From Streptomyces sp. JJ36 (GTDB lineage Bacteria > Actinomycetota > Actinomycetes > Streptomycetales > Streptomycetaceae), in NCBI RefSeq assembly GCF_021696945.1, contig NZ_JACYHE010000005.1, positions 89,604 to 153,603 on the forward strand: a stretch of 64,000 nucleotides of DNA, given 5' to 3'. Under the pieces are notes generated by a model, which was not told where the DNA came from, ran no database searches, and saw only the letters and a list, made by a program, of their open reading frames with translations. Of this stretch, positions 1-7,927 are shown piece after piece (the first letter of the stretch is position 1; every line of letters begins with the position of its first letter). Both the position numbers and the translations under genes were made by a program.

Positions 1-55
1 CCGCGGGGTCTCCGCCCGCCCCGGCCGCCGCCTCGCCCACCTCGGCGTCTGCCAC
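1..55 (-). CDS. 5' end of an unidentified gene running off the left edge
   Basis: A GTG codon at 55-53 on the minus strand follows a purine-rich stretch with GGAG and AAGGAG elements, so it may open a gene that continues beyond the window. Only about 18 codons are present, reading Ala/Glu/Gly-rich (MADAEVGEAAAGAGGDPA). This is too little to assign a family. It would lie directly downstream of the globin-reductase gene on the same strand. Confidence 0.3.
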   Translation of the reverse strand, partial: MADAEVGEAAAGAGGDPA

Positions 56-139
56 TTCCGCTGTCTCCTTCTCCTCGTCCGCGGGTCGCCGGCCGCCCGC
101 CGGTCCCGCTCCGCGCCCCCGTTCGCGGCCGGGGGGCCG

Positions 140-1699
140 CTACTCCCCCCTGGCGACCAGTTCGTCGAGGGAGTCGTGCCGGATGCGGTGGGCGGGCACG
201 CCCACGCTCTGCATGGCGGCCACGCCGCTGCGGATCATCCCGGGCGGGCCGGAGAGATAGCCGTCGTACGACGCCCACGGCCCGTACCGGCTCACGACCT
301 CCGGCAGCTCACCCACCAGAGGCGGTTCGCCGTCCGGCCGGTCGCCGGGACGGCTGTCGTCCTCGGAGACCACCGCCCGCACCGACAGCCAGGGGTGCCG
401 CCGCTCCAGCTCCCGCATCGTCTCCAGGTCGTACAGCTCCCGGGCGCGCCGCGCCCCGTAGAAGACCTCGACCGGGCGTGACCGCCCGTGCTCGGCCACG
501 TCCTCCACCAGCGCCCGGATCGGCGCGATGCCGGTGCCGCCGCCGACGCAGAGCAACCCGGCGTCGGAGCCGTGGTCCACGGTCATCGAGCCGGCCGGCG
601 GCCCGAGCCGCACCACGTCGCCCGGCCGCGCGCGGTGCACCAGCGCGCTGGACACCCAGCCCGCCGGCACGGCCTTCACATGGAAGCTGAGCAGACCGTC
701 CGGGCGTGGCGCGTCCGCGAAGGAGTAGTGCCGCCACACCCGCGGCCACCACGGGGTCTCCACCATGGTGTGCTGTCCCGCACGGAACGGGTACGGCTGG
801 TCGGGGCGGACGGTCACCACCGCGATGTCGGAGGTGCGCCGCTCGTGCCAGACGACCTCCGCGTCCCACCAGGCCGGGGAGTGCTTCTCGTCCTCCGCGG
901 CGGCGTCGATCATGGTCTGGGAGATGGTGGTGTACGCCCGGACCCACGCCTCCTCGGCGGCGTCGCTCCAGGTGGTGCTCGCGTAGCGGGCGAGCGAGGC
1001 CAGCAGGCATTCGCCGACCGCCGGGTAGTGCTCGGGACGGGTGCCGTACTTGCGGTGGCCGCGGCCGAGGTGGGAGAGGTACTCCGTGAGGATCTCCGGC
1101 TCGTCCACCAGCTTGCCCGCGGTGAGCACCGCCCGGAAGAGGCGGTCGCGCTGGGAGTCCATGGAGGCCGGGAAGAGCTCCCGCAGTTGCGGGTGCTGCA
1201 CGAAGAGCAGCGCGTAGAAGTAGGCGGTGACGGAGTCGGCGACCGGCTCGATCTCCTCGAGGTTGCGCCGGATCAGCACGGCGTCCGGGGAGGACTCCCG
1301 GTCGGGGGTGGCGGGCCGGGCTGCGGACGCCGGGCCGGTGGCCGGGTCCTCGGCACGCTGGTGCTCGGCGGGGCCCGGTGCGGCGTCGGTACCGGCCCGT
1401 GCGGGAGGCTGCGGCCGTTCCGCACCCGGGGCGGCCGCGCGGGCGGCCTCGGCGCCGGGCGCGGGGGCCTCGGCGGGGGCGTGGGTGCCGGTGCCGCCGG
1501 GGTGAGCGCGCCGCTCGGCGCCCGAACCCACGCGCCGTATCGGGGTCACGGGCCGGCTGGGTATCTCCTCGCCGCCGTCACGCTCCCCCTGCGGCCCGCG
1601 CGGAGCGTCGGGCTTCCGGGCGGGGGAGAACCAGCTCCACTCGCCGTTGCCCCCGCCGTCGGCGGCGGACGCGCCGTTGTCGGCCGACGTGGTGGTCAT
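140..1699 (-). CDS. Globin-FAD/NAD reductase (flavohaemoprotein-like)
   Basis: About 519 residues. The first ~150 are a low-complexity Ala/Pro/Gly/Glu extension, followed by a globin domain (about 150-280) and a ferredoxin-NADP-reductase-type module. In the globin part, GRGHRKYGTRPEHY carries the likely proximal haem histidine. In the reductase part, RHYSFAD matches the RxYS flavin-binding motif, and GGGTGIAPIRALVED matches the NAD(P)-binding loop. Flavohaemoproteins of this type turn nitric oxide into nitrate or handle oxygen; that role is inferred from the family. The ATG at 1699 is preferred because a GAGG element precedes it; an ATG at 1738 in the same frame would add 13 residues. The N-terminal extension is unusual compared with classical Hmp (about 400 residues). 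No linked NO-responsive regulator is visible. Confidence 0.85.
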   Translation of the reverse strand: MTTTSADNGASAADGGGNGEWSWFSPARKPDAPRGPQGERDGGEEIPSRPVTPIRRVGSGAERRAHPGGTGTHAPAEAPAPGAEAARAAAPGAERPQPPARAGTDAAPGPAEHQRAEDPATGPASAARPATPDRESSPDAVLIRRNLEEIEPVADSVTAYFYALLFVQHPQLRELFPASMDSQRDRLFRAVLTAGKLVDEPEILTEYLSHLGRGHRKYGTRPEHYPAVGECLLASLARYASTTWSDAAEEAWVRAYTTISQTMIDAAAEDEKHSPAWWDAEVVWHERRTSDIAVVTVRPDQPYPFRAGQHTMVETPWWPRVWRHYSFADAPRPDGLLSFHVKAVPAGWVSSALVHRARPGDVVRLGPPAGSMTVDHGSDAGLLCVGGGTGIAPIRALVEDVAEHGRSRPVEVFYGARRARELYDLETMRELERRHPWLSVRAVVSEDDSRPGDRPDGEPPLVGELPEVVSRYGPWASYDGYLSGPPGMIRSGVAAMQSVGVPAHRIRHDSLDELVARGE

Positions 1700-2339
1700 G
1701 ATCTGCCTCGCCTTGAACGTCTTGCGGTCGTTCCGCACACATCCTGGTCCGGAAAGGTGACTGTCTTCGGGACTCCCTCGTCTATCGGCCGCGCAACACA
1801 GCCCGGCGATGCGGAGTCGACCATACCGTTATGGCATCGATCCACAAGCCCCGCCCTCGGTTCTCCCGAATTCCGTGATTCCGCCCACTCCCGGGAATTG
1901 ACGGCGATACCGTCGGGAGGCGGTACGCCTCGTGCGGAAGGCATACGGAAGCCGTACGGGGGGCGGCCCCCGGAGCCGTACGGGCGCCGGGCGCGCCTCC
2001 GCAGGCCCTCCGGCACCGGGTGCCCGGAGTGGCCGGGGCGGGCCGCACGGCACGACCGGCACCCGAATGAACCGGACGGGAACGGGCGCACTTCCGGGCC
2101 GCGAAAAGGAGAGGCGGACCCTAGGGGATTACCGTGGCGGGGTCCAGACGCGGGGGAAAGCGGAAGCGTCGTTCCGGGCATTCCTCACCCGTTCTTCGCA
2201 GGGCCCGCCGTCCTTCTCCGTGAACCCGCCGGGCGGCATCCCGTGCCGGCCTGGGACGGCCGTACCGGGACGGCCGGCACCCCGTGCGGGAGCGCCGGGA
2301 CACCACGGCCCGGCCCCCTCGCCCGTACGCACCCGGGCA
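1700..2339. other. Intergenic stretch without a convincing gene
   Basis: Roughly 640 bases between the start of the globin-reductase gene and a palindrome in front of the next gene. Several open frames cross it on both strands, but none has a recognisable protein sequence or ribosome-binding site. The part next to 1740-1860 is less GC-rich and probably holds the promoter of the leftward globin gene. Confidence 0.5.
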
Positions 2340-2361
2340 CGGTACTCGGCGCCGAGTACCG
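2340..2361. promoter_or_regulatory. 22-bp perfect palindrome, candidate operator
   Basis: The centre of dyad is GGC|GCC, and each 11-base arm reads CGGTACTCGGC toward the centre. It lies 56 bases before the start of the membrane-protein gene at 2418, a position typical of a dimeric repressor site. No regulator gene is directly adjacent, so the binding protein is unknown. Perfect dyad symmetry over 22 bases is seen directly; the operator role is inference. Confidence 0.45.
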
Positions 2362-2417
2362 CGGGATACTCCCCGTGCCGGACGCCGTACACCCGCCCGC
2401 ACGCCACCGTGGACGAC

Positions 2418-3110
2418 ATGACACCCACCTCCCGGTGGCCGCCCCGCCCCGCAGCGGACGGACCACCCTCACGCCTCCCCCGGCCGGCGCGGCGCGCCGG
2501 CACCCTCCCCCGGCCGACGCGGCGCGCCGGCACCCTACCCCGGCCGACGCGGCGCGCCGGCACCCTTCCCCGGCCGACGCGGCGCGCCGTCCTCGTAGTC
2601 CACGTCATCGTCTCCGTCGGCTGGCTCGGCCTCTCCGTCTGCCTGCTGACGCTCGCCCTGGCCGGCTTCGCCTCCACGGACCCGGCCACCGACGCCACCG
2701 CCTACCGCGCCATGGACCTCTTCGGCGACCGGCTGGTGATCCCCTTCGCCGCCCTCACCCTGGCCTCCGGCCTGGTCCTCTCCCTCGGCACCCACTGGGG
2801 TCTCGCCCGGCACCGCTGGGTGTGGACCAAGTTCTGGCTCACCGTGGCCGCCGGCACCGCCTCCCTCCTCGCCCTGCGCCCCGAACTGGACGCCGCGGCC
2901 GCCGCGGTCGCCGCCGGCGAGCAGGTCGACGGCTGGTCACTGCTCTTCCCGCCCTCCGTCTCGCTCACCCTCTACGCCTTCATGACCGCGCTGTCCGTCC
3001 TCAAGCCATGGGGCCTCACCCGCCGCGGCCGTCGGTTGCGGGATGCCGAACGCGCCGCCCGGCGCCCCGGAAAACCGGTGGCGACGCCGTCCCGCCCTGG
3101 GGCAGCCTGA
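2418..3110 (+). CDS. Small multi-pass membrane protein (DUF2269-like)
   Basis: About 230 residues. After an Arg/Pro-rich N-terminus of ~55 residues come four probable membrane helices, beginning VVHVIVSVGWLGLSVCLLTL, then LVIPFAALTLASGLVLSLG, FWLTVAAGTASLLAL and a last one near SVSLTLYAFMTALSV. The tail is Arg-rich, as expected for a cytoplasmic end. The N-terminus contains about four copies of a 10-residue unit (TLPRPTRRAG) encoded by a 30-bp DNA repeat. The fold resembles small DUF2269-type integral membrane proteins, but the function is unknown. The start is uncertain: the ATG at 2418 lacks a clear ribosome-binding site, and a later start would remove the repeats. It ends six bases before the GNAT gene, so the two are probably co-transcribed. 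Confidence 0.65.
   Translation: MTPTSRWPPRPAADGPPSRLPRPARRAGTLPRPTRRAGTLPRPTRRAGTLPRPTRRAVLVVHVIVSVGWLGLSVCLLTLALAGFASTDPATDATAYRAMDLFGDRLVIPFAALTLASGLVLSLGTHWGLARHRWVWTKFWLTVAAGTASLLALRPELDAAAAAVAAGEQVDGWSLLFPPSVSLTLYAFMTALSVLKPWGLTRRGRRLRDAERAARRPGKPVATPSRPGAA
2477..2590. repeat. 30-bp tandem repeat, about 3.8 copies
   Basis: Units begin at 2477, 2507, 2537 and 2567 and share the core CGGCCGACGCGGCGCGCC. The first has a G for A change, and one base before each core varies (c, a, t). The period is a multiple of three, so copy-number change would keep the reading frame of the membrane protein and only alter the length of its basic N-terminal segment. Confidence 0.85.
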
Positions 3111-3115
3111 CCCGC

Positions 3116-4033
3116 GTGACGCCTGCCTCGCCCGCGGACCTGCCCATCCGGCCCCTCAGCCCGTACGACCTGCCCGCCTGCCTGGACCTCGCGACCGCGC
3201 GCGGCTGGACGCGCGAGGAACACAAGTGGCGCCTGCTGCTCACCGCCGGGCAGGGGTACGGCATCGACGCCCCGGACCGACCGCACGCCCTCATCGGGGC
3301 GTTCGTGCTCACCCCGTACGGCAGCACCGACCCGGCGGCCCCGGGCGGCGGCACCGCGTACACCTCGGTGGGCATGGTGCTCGTCGCCGAGCGCTTCCAG
3401 CGGCGCGGGCTCGGGCTGCGGCTGATGGAACACGCGCTCGCCGCATCCGGGGACGCGGTGCCCTTCCTCACCGCGACCCCGCAGGGGCGTCCCCTCTACG
3501 AGAAGCTGGGCTTCAAACCGGTCGGCAGGCTCGGCATCCTCACCGGACACTTCACCCCGCCGCCGGGCGCGGCGGCGCCCGGCGGGGCACGGGTGGGCGC
3601 CGCCACCGTGCGCCCGGCCACCGCCGCCGACCTGCGCGACGTCCTCGCGCTGGACGCACAGGCGTTCGGGGCCGACCGCACCGAACTCCTCGCCCGGCTC
3701 CCCGCGTTCGCCGACCGCTTCGTCGTCGCCGAGGACGGCACGGGCACCGTCAGCGGCTTCGCGGCCGCCTGGCCCAACGAGGACGTCACGGTCCTCGGGC
3801 CGGTCGTCGCCCGGGACCTGCCCACGGCGCAGGCGCTCATCACCGACCTCGGCACGCACACCACGGGCCCGGTCCGCTACGACGTCGACGCCCACCACTC
3901 CGCGCTGGTCGACTGGCTCCGGGAACGCGGGCTGGACGGCGCGTTCCCGTGCACCCAGATGGTGCACACCGCCTCCGACCTCCCCGGCGACCTCGACCGC
4001 CGCTTCGCGCCGTACTCGGTCGCCCTGGGCTGA
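3116..4033 (+). CDS. Two-domain GNAT family N-acetyltransferase
   Basis: About 305 residues. The N-terminal half is a GNAT fold with the acetyl-CoA binding motif in VAERFQRRGLGLRLMEHAL (RxxGxG/A type, about residues 90-110), and PLYEKLGFKPVGR is the usual C-terminal beta-bulge segment. The second half (from about residue 165, VRPATAADLRDVLALDAQAFG) looks like the Acetyltransf_18-type domain that follows a GNAT domain in YitH-like proteins. The substrate is unknown. The GTG start at 3116 lies just after the stop of the membrane-protein gene, suggesting translational coupling. Confidence 0.8.
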   Translation: MTPASPADLPIRPLSPYDLPACLDLATARGWTREEHKWRLLLTAGQGYGIDAPDRPHALIGAFVLTPYGSTDPAAPGGGTAYTSVGMVLVAERFQRRGLGLRLMEHALAASGDAVPFLTATPQGRPLYEKLGFKPVGRLGILTGHFTPPPGAAAPGGARVGAATVRPATAADLRDVLALDAQAFGADRTELLARLPAFADRFVVAEDGTGTVSGFAAAWPNEDVTVLGPVVARDLPTAQALITDLGTHTTGPVRYDVDAHHSALVDWLRERGLDGAFPCTQMVHTASDLPGDLDRRFAPYSVALG

Positions 4034-4094
4034 GCGGGAACCGCGGGGCCTGCCCCCTCGTCGCCCCGGCGCCGGGGAGGCCACCGGATCCGTG

Positions 4095-4613
4095 TCACCA
4101 CACGGGCCGCAGCGGCGGCACCTCCTCGCCGGCCAGCTCCCGGACCACACGGGCCAGTTGCGTCCGCAGCCGCTCGACCTCACCCGCACCGTCCGCCCCC
4201 AGCCGCTCCGCCAGCTCGCGCTCCAGCTCGCGCAGCAGGTCCCCGGCGACCGCCAGATGGCGCCGGGCGGCCTCCGTCGGCACCACCAGCTTGCGCCGCC
4301 CGCCGGCCGGGTGCGGGGTGCGGCGGAGATAGCCGCGCCGCTCCAGATCGTCCACGAGCTGCCCGGCGGCCTGCTTGGTGACGCCGAGCCGGACGGCGAG
4401 CTCGCCCGCGGTCGCGCCGTGCGGCCCCAGAGCCTGGAAGGCGAGACCGTGCACGGGCCGCAGGTCCGGGTAGCCGGCGGCGGCGACGCGCGCGGTGAAC
4501 TCTCCCAGCAGGAGCTGGAAGGCCCAGCCGAGCAGGAAGGTCAGCTCGGTGCGCCGCAGGGGGTCGTCCGCGGGGTCGGTCTCCGGTTCCGTCACACCGC
4601 CATGGTGACACAT
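4095..4613 (-). CDS. MarR-family transcriptional regulator
   Basis: About 172 residues from the ATG at 4613, or 166 from the GTG at 4595. A winged helix-turn-helix is visible: ATAGELAVRLGVTKQAAGQLVDDLERRGYL as recognition region, followed by the wing with GGRRKLVVPTEAARRHL (split here to keep motifs short). MarR proteins act as dimers that release DNA on binding small ligands. It is divergent from the cupin gene, and a perfect 12-bp inverted repeat sits between them, so mutual control of both genes is likely. Confidence 0.85.
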   Translation of the reverse strand: MCHHGGVTEPETDPADDPLRRTELTFLLGWAFQLLLGEFTARVAAAGYPDLRPVHGLAFQALGPHGATAGELAVRLGVTKQAAGQLVDDLERRGYLRRTPHPAGGRRKLVVPTEAARRHLAVAGDLLRELERELAERLGADGAGEVERLRTQLARVVRELAGEEVPPLRPVW

Positions 4614-4620
4614 GCGTGAC

Positions 4621-4651
4621 AAGCTGCTTTACTTACCGAGTAAAGCAGCTT
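4621..4651. promoter_or_regulatory. Inverted repeat, likely MarR operator
   Basis: Arms AAGCTGCTTTAC (4621-4632) and GTAAAGCAGCTT (4640-4651) are perfect reverse complements around the 7-base spacer TTACCGA. The AT-rich site stands out from its surroundings and lies between the divergent MarR and cupin genes, next to the MarR start. Binding by that MarR protein is inferred from position. Confidence 0.7.
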
Positions 4652-4701
4652 GACACCGTGCGGCGTCCGCAGACGTCCGCCACCGGCGAAGGAGCACCCC
4701 C

Positions 4702-5157
4702 GTGCACGTGATCACCCCCGGCCCCGAGCGCACCATCGCGACGCCCAACGCCGTGATGACGCCGCTGGCCGCCCCCAGCACCGGCAGCACCACGCTCAGC
4801 ACCTGGCGGGTACGGATGGAGCCCGGCGCCTCCGGCCCGCTGCACACCGTCGACCGGGAACAGGTGTGGACCGTGCTCTCCGGCGCCCTCGCCGTGACCA
4901 CCGGGGACCGCACGGAGACCGTCCGGGCGGGCCAGACGCTCGTCCTGCCGGCCGGCACCGAGCGCCGGGTGCGTACGGCGGGGGACGCGGCACCGGAGAG
5001 CGACGTGGTGCCGGCAGGCGCAGTGCCGCCGGACGACACCGGGGTACCGGACGACGCCGGGGCCGGCGGGCCGGTCGAGGCCCTGGTCGCCATGCCCGCC
5101 GACGGCCGGGTCAGCACCCCGGACCAGGGGCCGCGCCCCCTGCCCTGGGCGGTCTGA
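4702..5157 (+). CDS. Cupin-domain protein
   Basis: About 151 residues. The single cupin barrel spans about residues 35-95: GASGPLHTVDREQVWTVLSG resembles cupin motif 1 (HxxxxxQ/E type) and AGQTLVLPAGTERRV motif 2. The second half is acidic and Gly/Pro-rich. GAAGGAG precedes the GTG start at 4702 at good spacing. The gene is divergent from a MarR regulator. Such small cupins often bind metals or quench reactive compounds; no specific activity can be read here. Confidence 0.8.
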   Translation: MHVITPGPERTIATPNAVMTPLAAPSTGSTTLSTWRVRMEPGASGPLHTVDREQVWTVLSGALAVTTGDRTETVRAGQTLVLPAGTERRVRTAGDAAPESDVVPAGAVPPDDTGVPDDAGAGGPVEALVAMPADGRVSTPDQGPRPLPWAV

Positions 5158-5185
5158 CCCGGCCGCGGCTCCGTCGCGCGCGCCC

Positions 5186-6478
5186 TCAGCCCCGGGTGCC
5201 CGGGGCCGGCACCCCGGCCGCGCCCGGCACTGCGGACGGCCCGGCCGCCACGGGCCCGGGCCGCGCGGCGGAGGCGGCGCCCGCCTCCGTCACCACCCGG
5301 CCGGTGTGCCCGCCGGCGCCGGACGCGGGCCCGCGACGCTCCAGCACCGCCGCCAGCACGGCCAGCCCGAGCGCCGAGACGGCCAGCACCGCTCCGACGA
5401 GGTTCGGCGAGGTCGGACCGTACCCCGCGCCGAGGACCAGCCCGCCGAGCCACGCGGCCAGCGCGTTCCCGAGGTTGAAGGCGCCGATGTTGACGGCGGA
5501 GGCGAGCGTCGGCGCCTCGGCGGTCTGGTCCAGCACCCGCTTCTGCAGCGGCGGCACGGTCGCAAAGCCGAAGGCACCGATCAGCGGCAGCGTGACGGCG
5601 GCGAGCACCTTGTCGTGGGCGGTCAGCGTGAACAGCGCCAGTACGAGCGCCAGCGCCCCCAGGGCCACGTACAGCATCGGCATCAGGGCCCGGTCCGCGA
5701 AGCGCCCGCCGAGCAGGTTCCCCGCGACCATGCCGAGGCCGAAGAGGACGAGCAGCAGCGTGACGGAACCGTCGGCGTACCCCGCGGCCTCCGTCAGCAT
5801 CGGAGCGACATAGGTGAGGGCGGCGAAGACGCCGCCGAACCCGAGCACGGTCATCCCCATGGCGAGCAGCACCTGCGCGTTGCGGAACGCGGCCAGCTCG
5901 CCGCGGAGGTCCGCACGCCGGCCCCGGTCGCGCGCGTCCTGGGGCACGAAGGCGGCGACACCCGCCAGCCCGAGCACCCCGAGGCCCGCGACGACGAGGA
6001 AGGTCAGGCGCCACCCGGCCTGCTGCCCCAGGAACGTGCCCATCGGCACGCCGACGACGTTCGCCACGGTGAGCCCGGTGAACATCATCGCGATCGCCCC
6101 GGCCTTCCGGTGCGGGGCGACCAGCCCGGCGGCGACGATCGAGCCGATGCCGAAGAACGCACCGTGCGCGAGCGAGGCGATCACCCGGCCCGCCAGCATC
6201 GCCCCGAAGACGGGCGCGGTGGCGGAGACGAGATTGCCCACGACGAAGAGTCCCATCAGGAGCATCAGCATCCGTTTGCGGGTGACCTTGGTGCCGAGCA
6301 CCGCGAGCAGCGGGGCACCGGCCACCACACCGAGGGCGTAGCCGGTGGTCAGCCAGCCGGCGGCCGGGATGGAGACCCCGTAGTCGGCGGCGACCTCCGG
6401 CAGCAGGCCCATGATCACGAATTCCGTGGTGCCGATGCCGAAGGCACCGACCGCCAGGGCGAGGAGAGCGAGGGGCAT
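5186..6478 (-). CDS. MFS drug/metabolite exporter (DHA1 family)
   Basis: About 430 residues with 12 predicted membrane helices. The N-terminus MPLALLALAVGAFGIGTTEF and the later GTKVTRKRMLMLLMG loop are typical of AraJ/CmlR-like DHA1 transporters, which export small molecules by proton antiport. The C-terminal ~45 residues are a cytoplasmic Gly/Ala/Pro tail. It is divergent from the MarR gene at 6652, and repeated TTGCAGACG-type motifs lie in the shared promoter, pointing to MarR control of export. It converges on the cupin gene with only 28 bases between them. Confidence 0.9.
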   Translation of the reverse strand: MPLALLALAVGAFGIGTTEFVIMGLLPEVAADYGVSIPAAGWLTTGYALGVVAGAPLLAVLGTKVTRKRMLMLLMGLFVVGNLVSATAPVFGAMLAGRVIASLAHGAFFGIGSIVAAGLVAPHRKAGAIAMMFTGLTVANVVGVPMGTFLGQQAGWRLTFLVVAGLGVLGLAGVAAFVPQDARDRGRRADLRGELAAFRNAQVLLAMGMTVLGFGGVFAALTYVAPMLTEAAGYADGSVTLLLVLFGLGMVAGNLLGGRFADRALMPMLYVALGALALVLALFTLTAHDKVLAAVTLPLIGAFGFATVPPLQKRVLDQTAEAPTLASAVNIGAFNLGNALAAWLGGLVLGAGYGPTSPNLVGAVLAVSALGLAVLAAVLERRGPASGAGGHTGRVVTEAGAASAARPGPVAAGPSAVPGAAGVPAPGTRG

Positions 6479-6497
6479 GCGGAGCCTCTCCCTTTAC

Positions 6498-6555
6498 TTG
6501 CAGACGACTGTTATCGGCGCTGAGCTTAATTGCAGACGCCTGATACTTGCAAGCG
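6498..6555. promoter_or_regulatory. Repeated TTGCA(G)ACG motifs, MarR/MFS control region
   Basis: TTGCAGACGACTG (6498-6510) and TTGCAGACGCCTG (6530-6542) are direct repeats 32 bp apart. A third, partial copy TTGCAAGCG at 6547-6555 contains the palindrome CTTGCAAG. They fill the relatively AT-rich gap between the divergent MFS and MarR genes, which fits binding sites on one DNA face. The regulator assignment is inferred. Confidence 0.55.
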
Positions 6556-6651
6556 CGGGATATTGCGCCGCTGTCCTATCCTGGGAGCAGGCAGTGGCCA
6601 CCGCCGGCCGCCCGGGGCCCGGCCCCCGGCACCACCCACCAGGAGGAGCCC

Positions 6652-7110
6652 ATGACCCGACCGGACCCCGGCCTCGCCCAGGGCTGGTGCGCACTCTCCG
6701 AACTGCACGGCCGCATCGAGGCCCACATCGAACGCGCGCTGCAGAGCACACACGGCCTGAGCGTGCGCGAGTTCTCCGTGCTCAACGTGCTCAGCGGCCA
6801 GCACTCCGGGACCGGCGGCCACTTCCGCATGAACCAGCTCGCCGACGCCGTGGTCCTCAGCCAGAGCGCCACCACCCGCCTGGTGAACCGCCTCGAGGAC
6901 CGCGGCCTGCTCTCCCGCTACCTCTGCCCCGACGACCGCCGCGGCATCTACACCGAGGTCACCCCCGCCGGCCGGGCCCTGCTGGAGGCGGCCCGCCCCA
7001 CCAACGACGCCGCCCTCGACGAGGCCCTGACCGACGCCGAGAAGCGCACCGAACTCCAGCCGCTGGTCGCCGCCGTCCGCGCACTCGAACCGGCCCCGGC
7101 GGCCACCTGA
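6652..7110 (+). CDS. MarR-family transcriptional regulator
   Basis: About 152 residues, starting at the ATG at 6652 behind a strong AGGAGGAG site. The winged helix-turn-helix is FRMNQLADAVVLSQSATTRL plus VNRLEDRGLLSR, with the wing at DDRRGIYTEVTPAGRALL. Start and length match the family. It is transcribed away from the DHA1 exporter and probably represses it; the ligand is unknown. Confidence 0.9.
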   Translation: MTRPDPGLAQGWCALSELHGRIEAHIERALQSTHGLSVREFSVLNVLSGQHSGTGGHFRMNQLADAVVLSQSATTRLVNRLEDRGLLSRYLCPDDRRGIYTEVTPAGRALLEAARPTNDAALDEALTDAEKRTELQPLVAAVRALEPAPAAT

Positions 7111-7144
7111 CCCGGCCCCGCACACCGCGCCTTAGGCTGCGTCC

Positions 7145-7618
7145 ATGACCACCGACGCCCCGGCCTTCGCCATACGGCGGGCCACCGCCGACGACATCCC
7201 CGCGATCGTCGCCCTGCTCGCCGACGACCCGCTCGGCGCCCGGCGCGAGACCCCGGACGACCTCGCCCCGTACGAGCAGGCGTTCGCCCGGATCGCCGGC
7301 GACCCGCACCAGCACCTGATGGTCGCCCAGGGGGACGACGAGGGCCCCCTTCTGGGCACCCTGCACCTCACCGTCATCCCCGGCCTCTCCCGCCGCGGCG
7401 CCACCCGCTCCCTCGTCGAGGCCGTCCGCGTCCACGCCGACGCCCGGGGCACCGGGCTCGGCACCCGGCTCCTGGAGTGGGCCGTCGAGGAGTCCCGCCG
7501 GCAGGGGTGCGCCCTGGTCCAGCTCACCTCCGACGCCACCCGCACCGACGCCCACCGCTTCTACGAGCGCCTCGGGTTCGAGCCTTCCCACGTCGGGTTC
7601 AAGCTGCCGCTGCGCTGA
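7145..7618 (+). CDS. GNAT family N-acetyltransferase
   Basis: About 157 residues, a complete single GNAT domain. AIRRATADDIPAIVALLADD is the N-terminal strand-helix, VHADARGTGLGTRLLEWAVE is the acetyl-CoA motif A (RGTGLG), and RTDAHRFYERLGFEPSHVGF is motif B. A TTAGGCT element lies just before the ATG with no good ribosome-binding site, so the message may be leaderless. It follows the MarR gene by 34 bases on the same strand. The substrate is unknown. Confidence 0.85.
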   Translation: MTTDAPAFAIRRATADDIPAIVALLADDPLGARRETPDDLAPYEQAFARIAGDPHQHLMVAQGDDEGPLLGTLHLTVIPGLSRRGATRSLVEAVRVHADARGTGLGTRLLEWAVEESRRQGCALVQLTSDATRTDAHRFYERLGFEPSHVGFKLPLR

Positions 7619-7927
7619 GCCCGCCGGGACGGGCTGCCCGGGCACGGCGTGCCGGGGACGGCACGTCCGGGGGACGCCGGTCCGAGGACGGCAGACAGAG
7701 ACGCCGGCCCCGGTGCGACCGGCTCCGGGCCGCCGGCCCGTGGAGGGCCGGCCCGGGGCGCGTCGGGCCCACCGCACGACGCGGGACCGGCCCCGCACCC
7801 CGGCCCGGACGCAGATGCGGCCCTCGCGCGGATCTTCGGACCCGCCCCCTCGTTACCCCCCGTAGGGGGCGGGTCACCGGGACCCGCCCCGGGGCGGGCG
7901 CACCGGCGCCCGGAGGGGAGAACGGAC
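7619..7927. other. Intergenic, nothing recognised
   Basis: About 309 bases of GC-rich sequence with short C/G runs, such as the CCCCCCGTAGGGGGCGGG hairpin-like string near 7855-7873. I see no gene, promoter pair or repeat that can be defended. Confidence 0.5.

Noticed and set aside
488..3115. Forward open frame of over 870 codons upstream of and in frame with the GNAT gene
   Set aside because: The upstream part runs antisense through the globin gene and along the membrane-protein gene in a different frame; only the part from 3116 looks like a protein.
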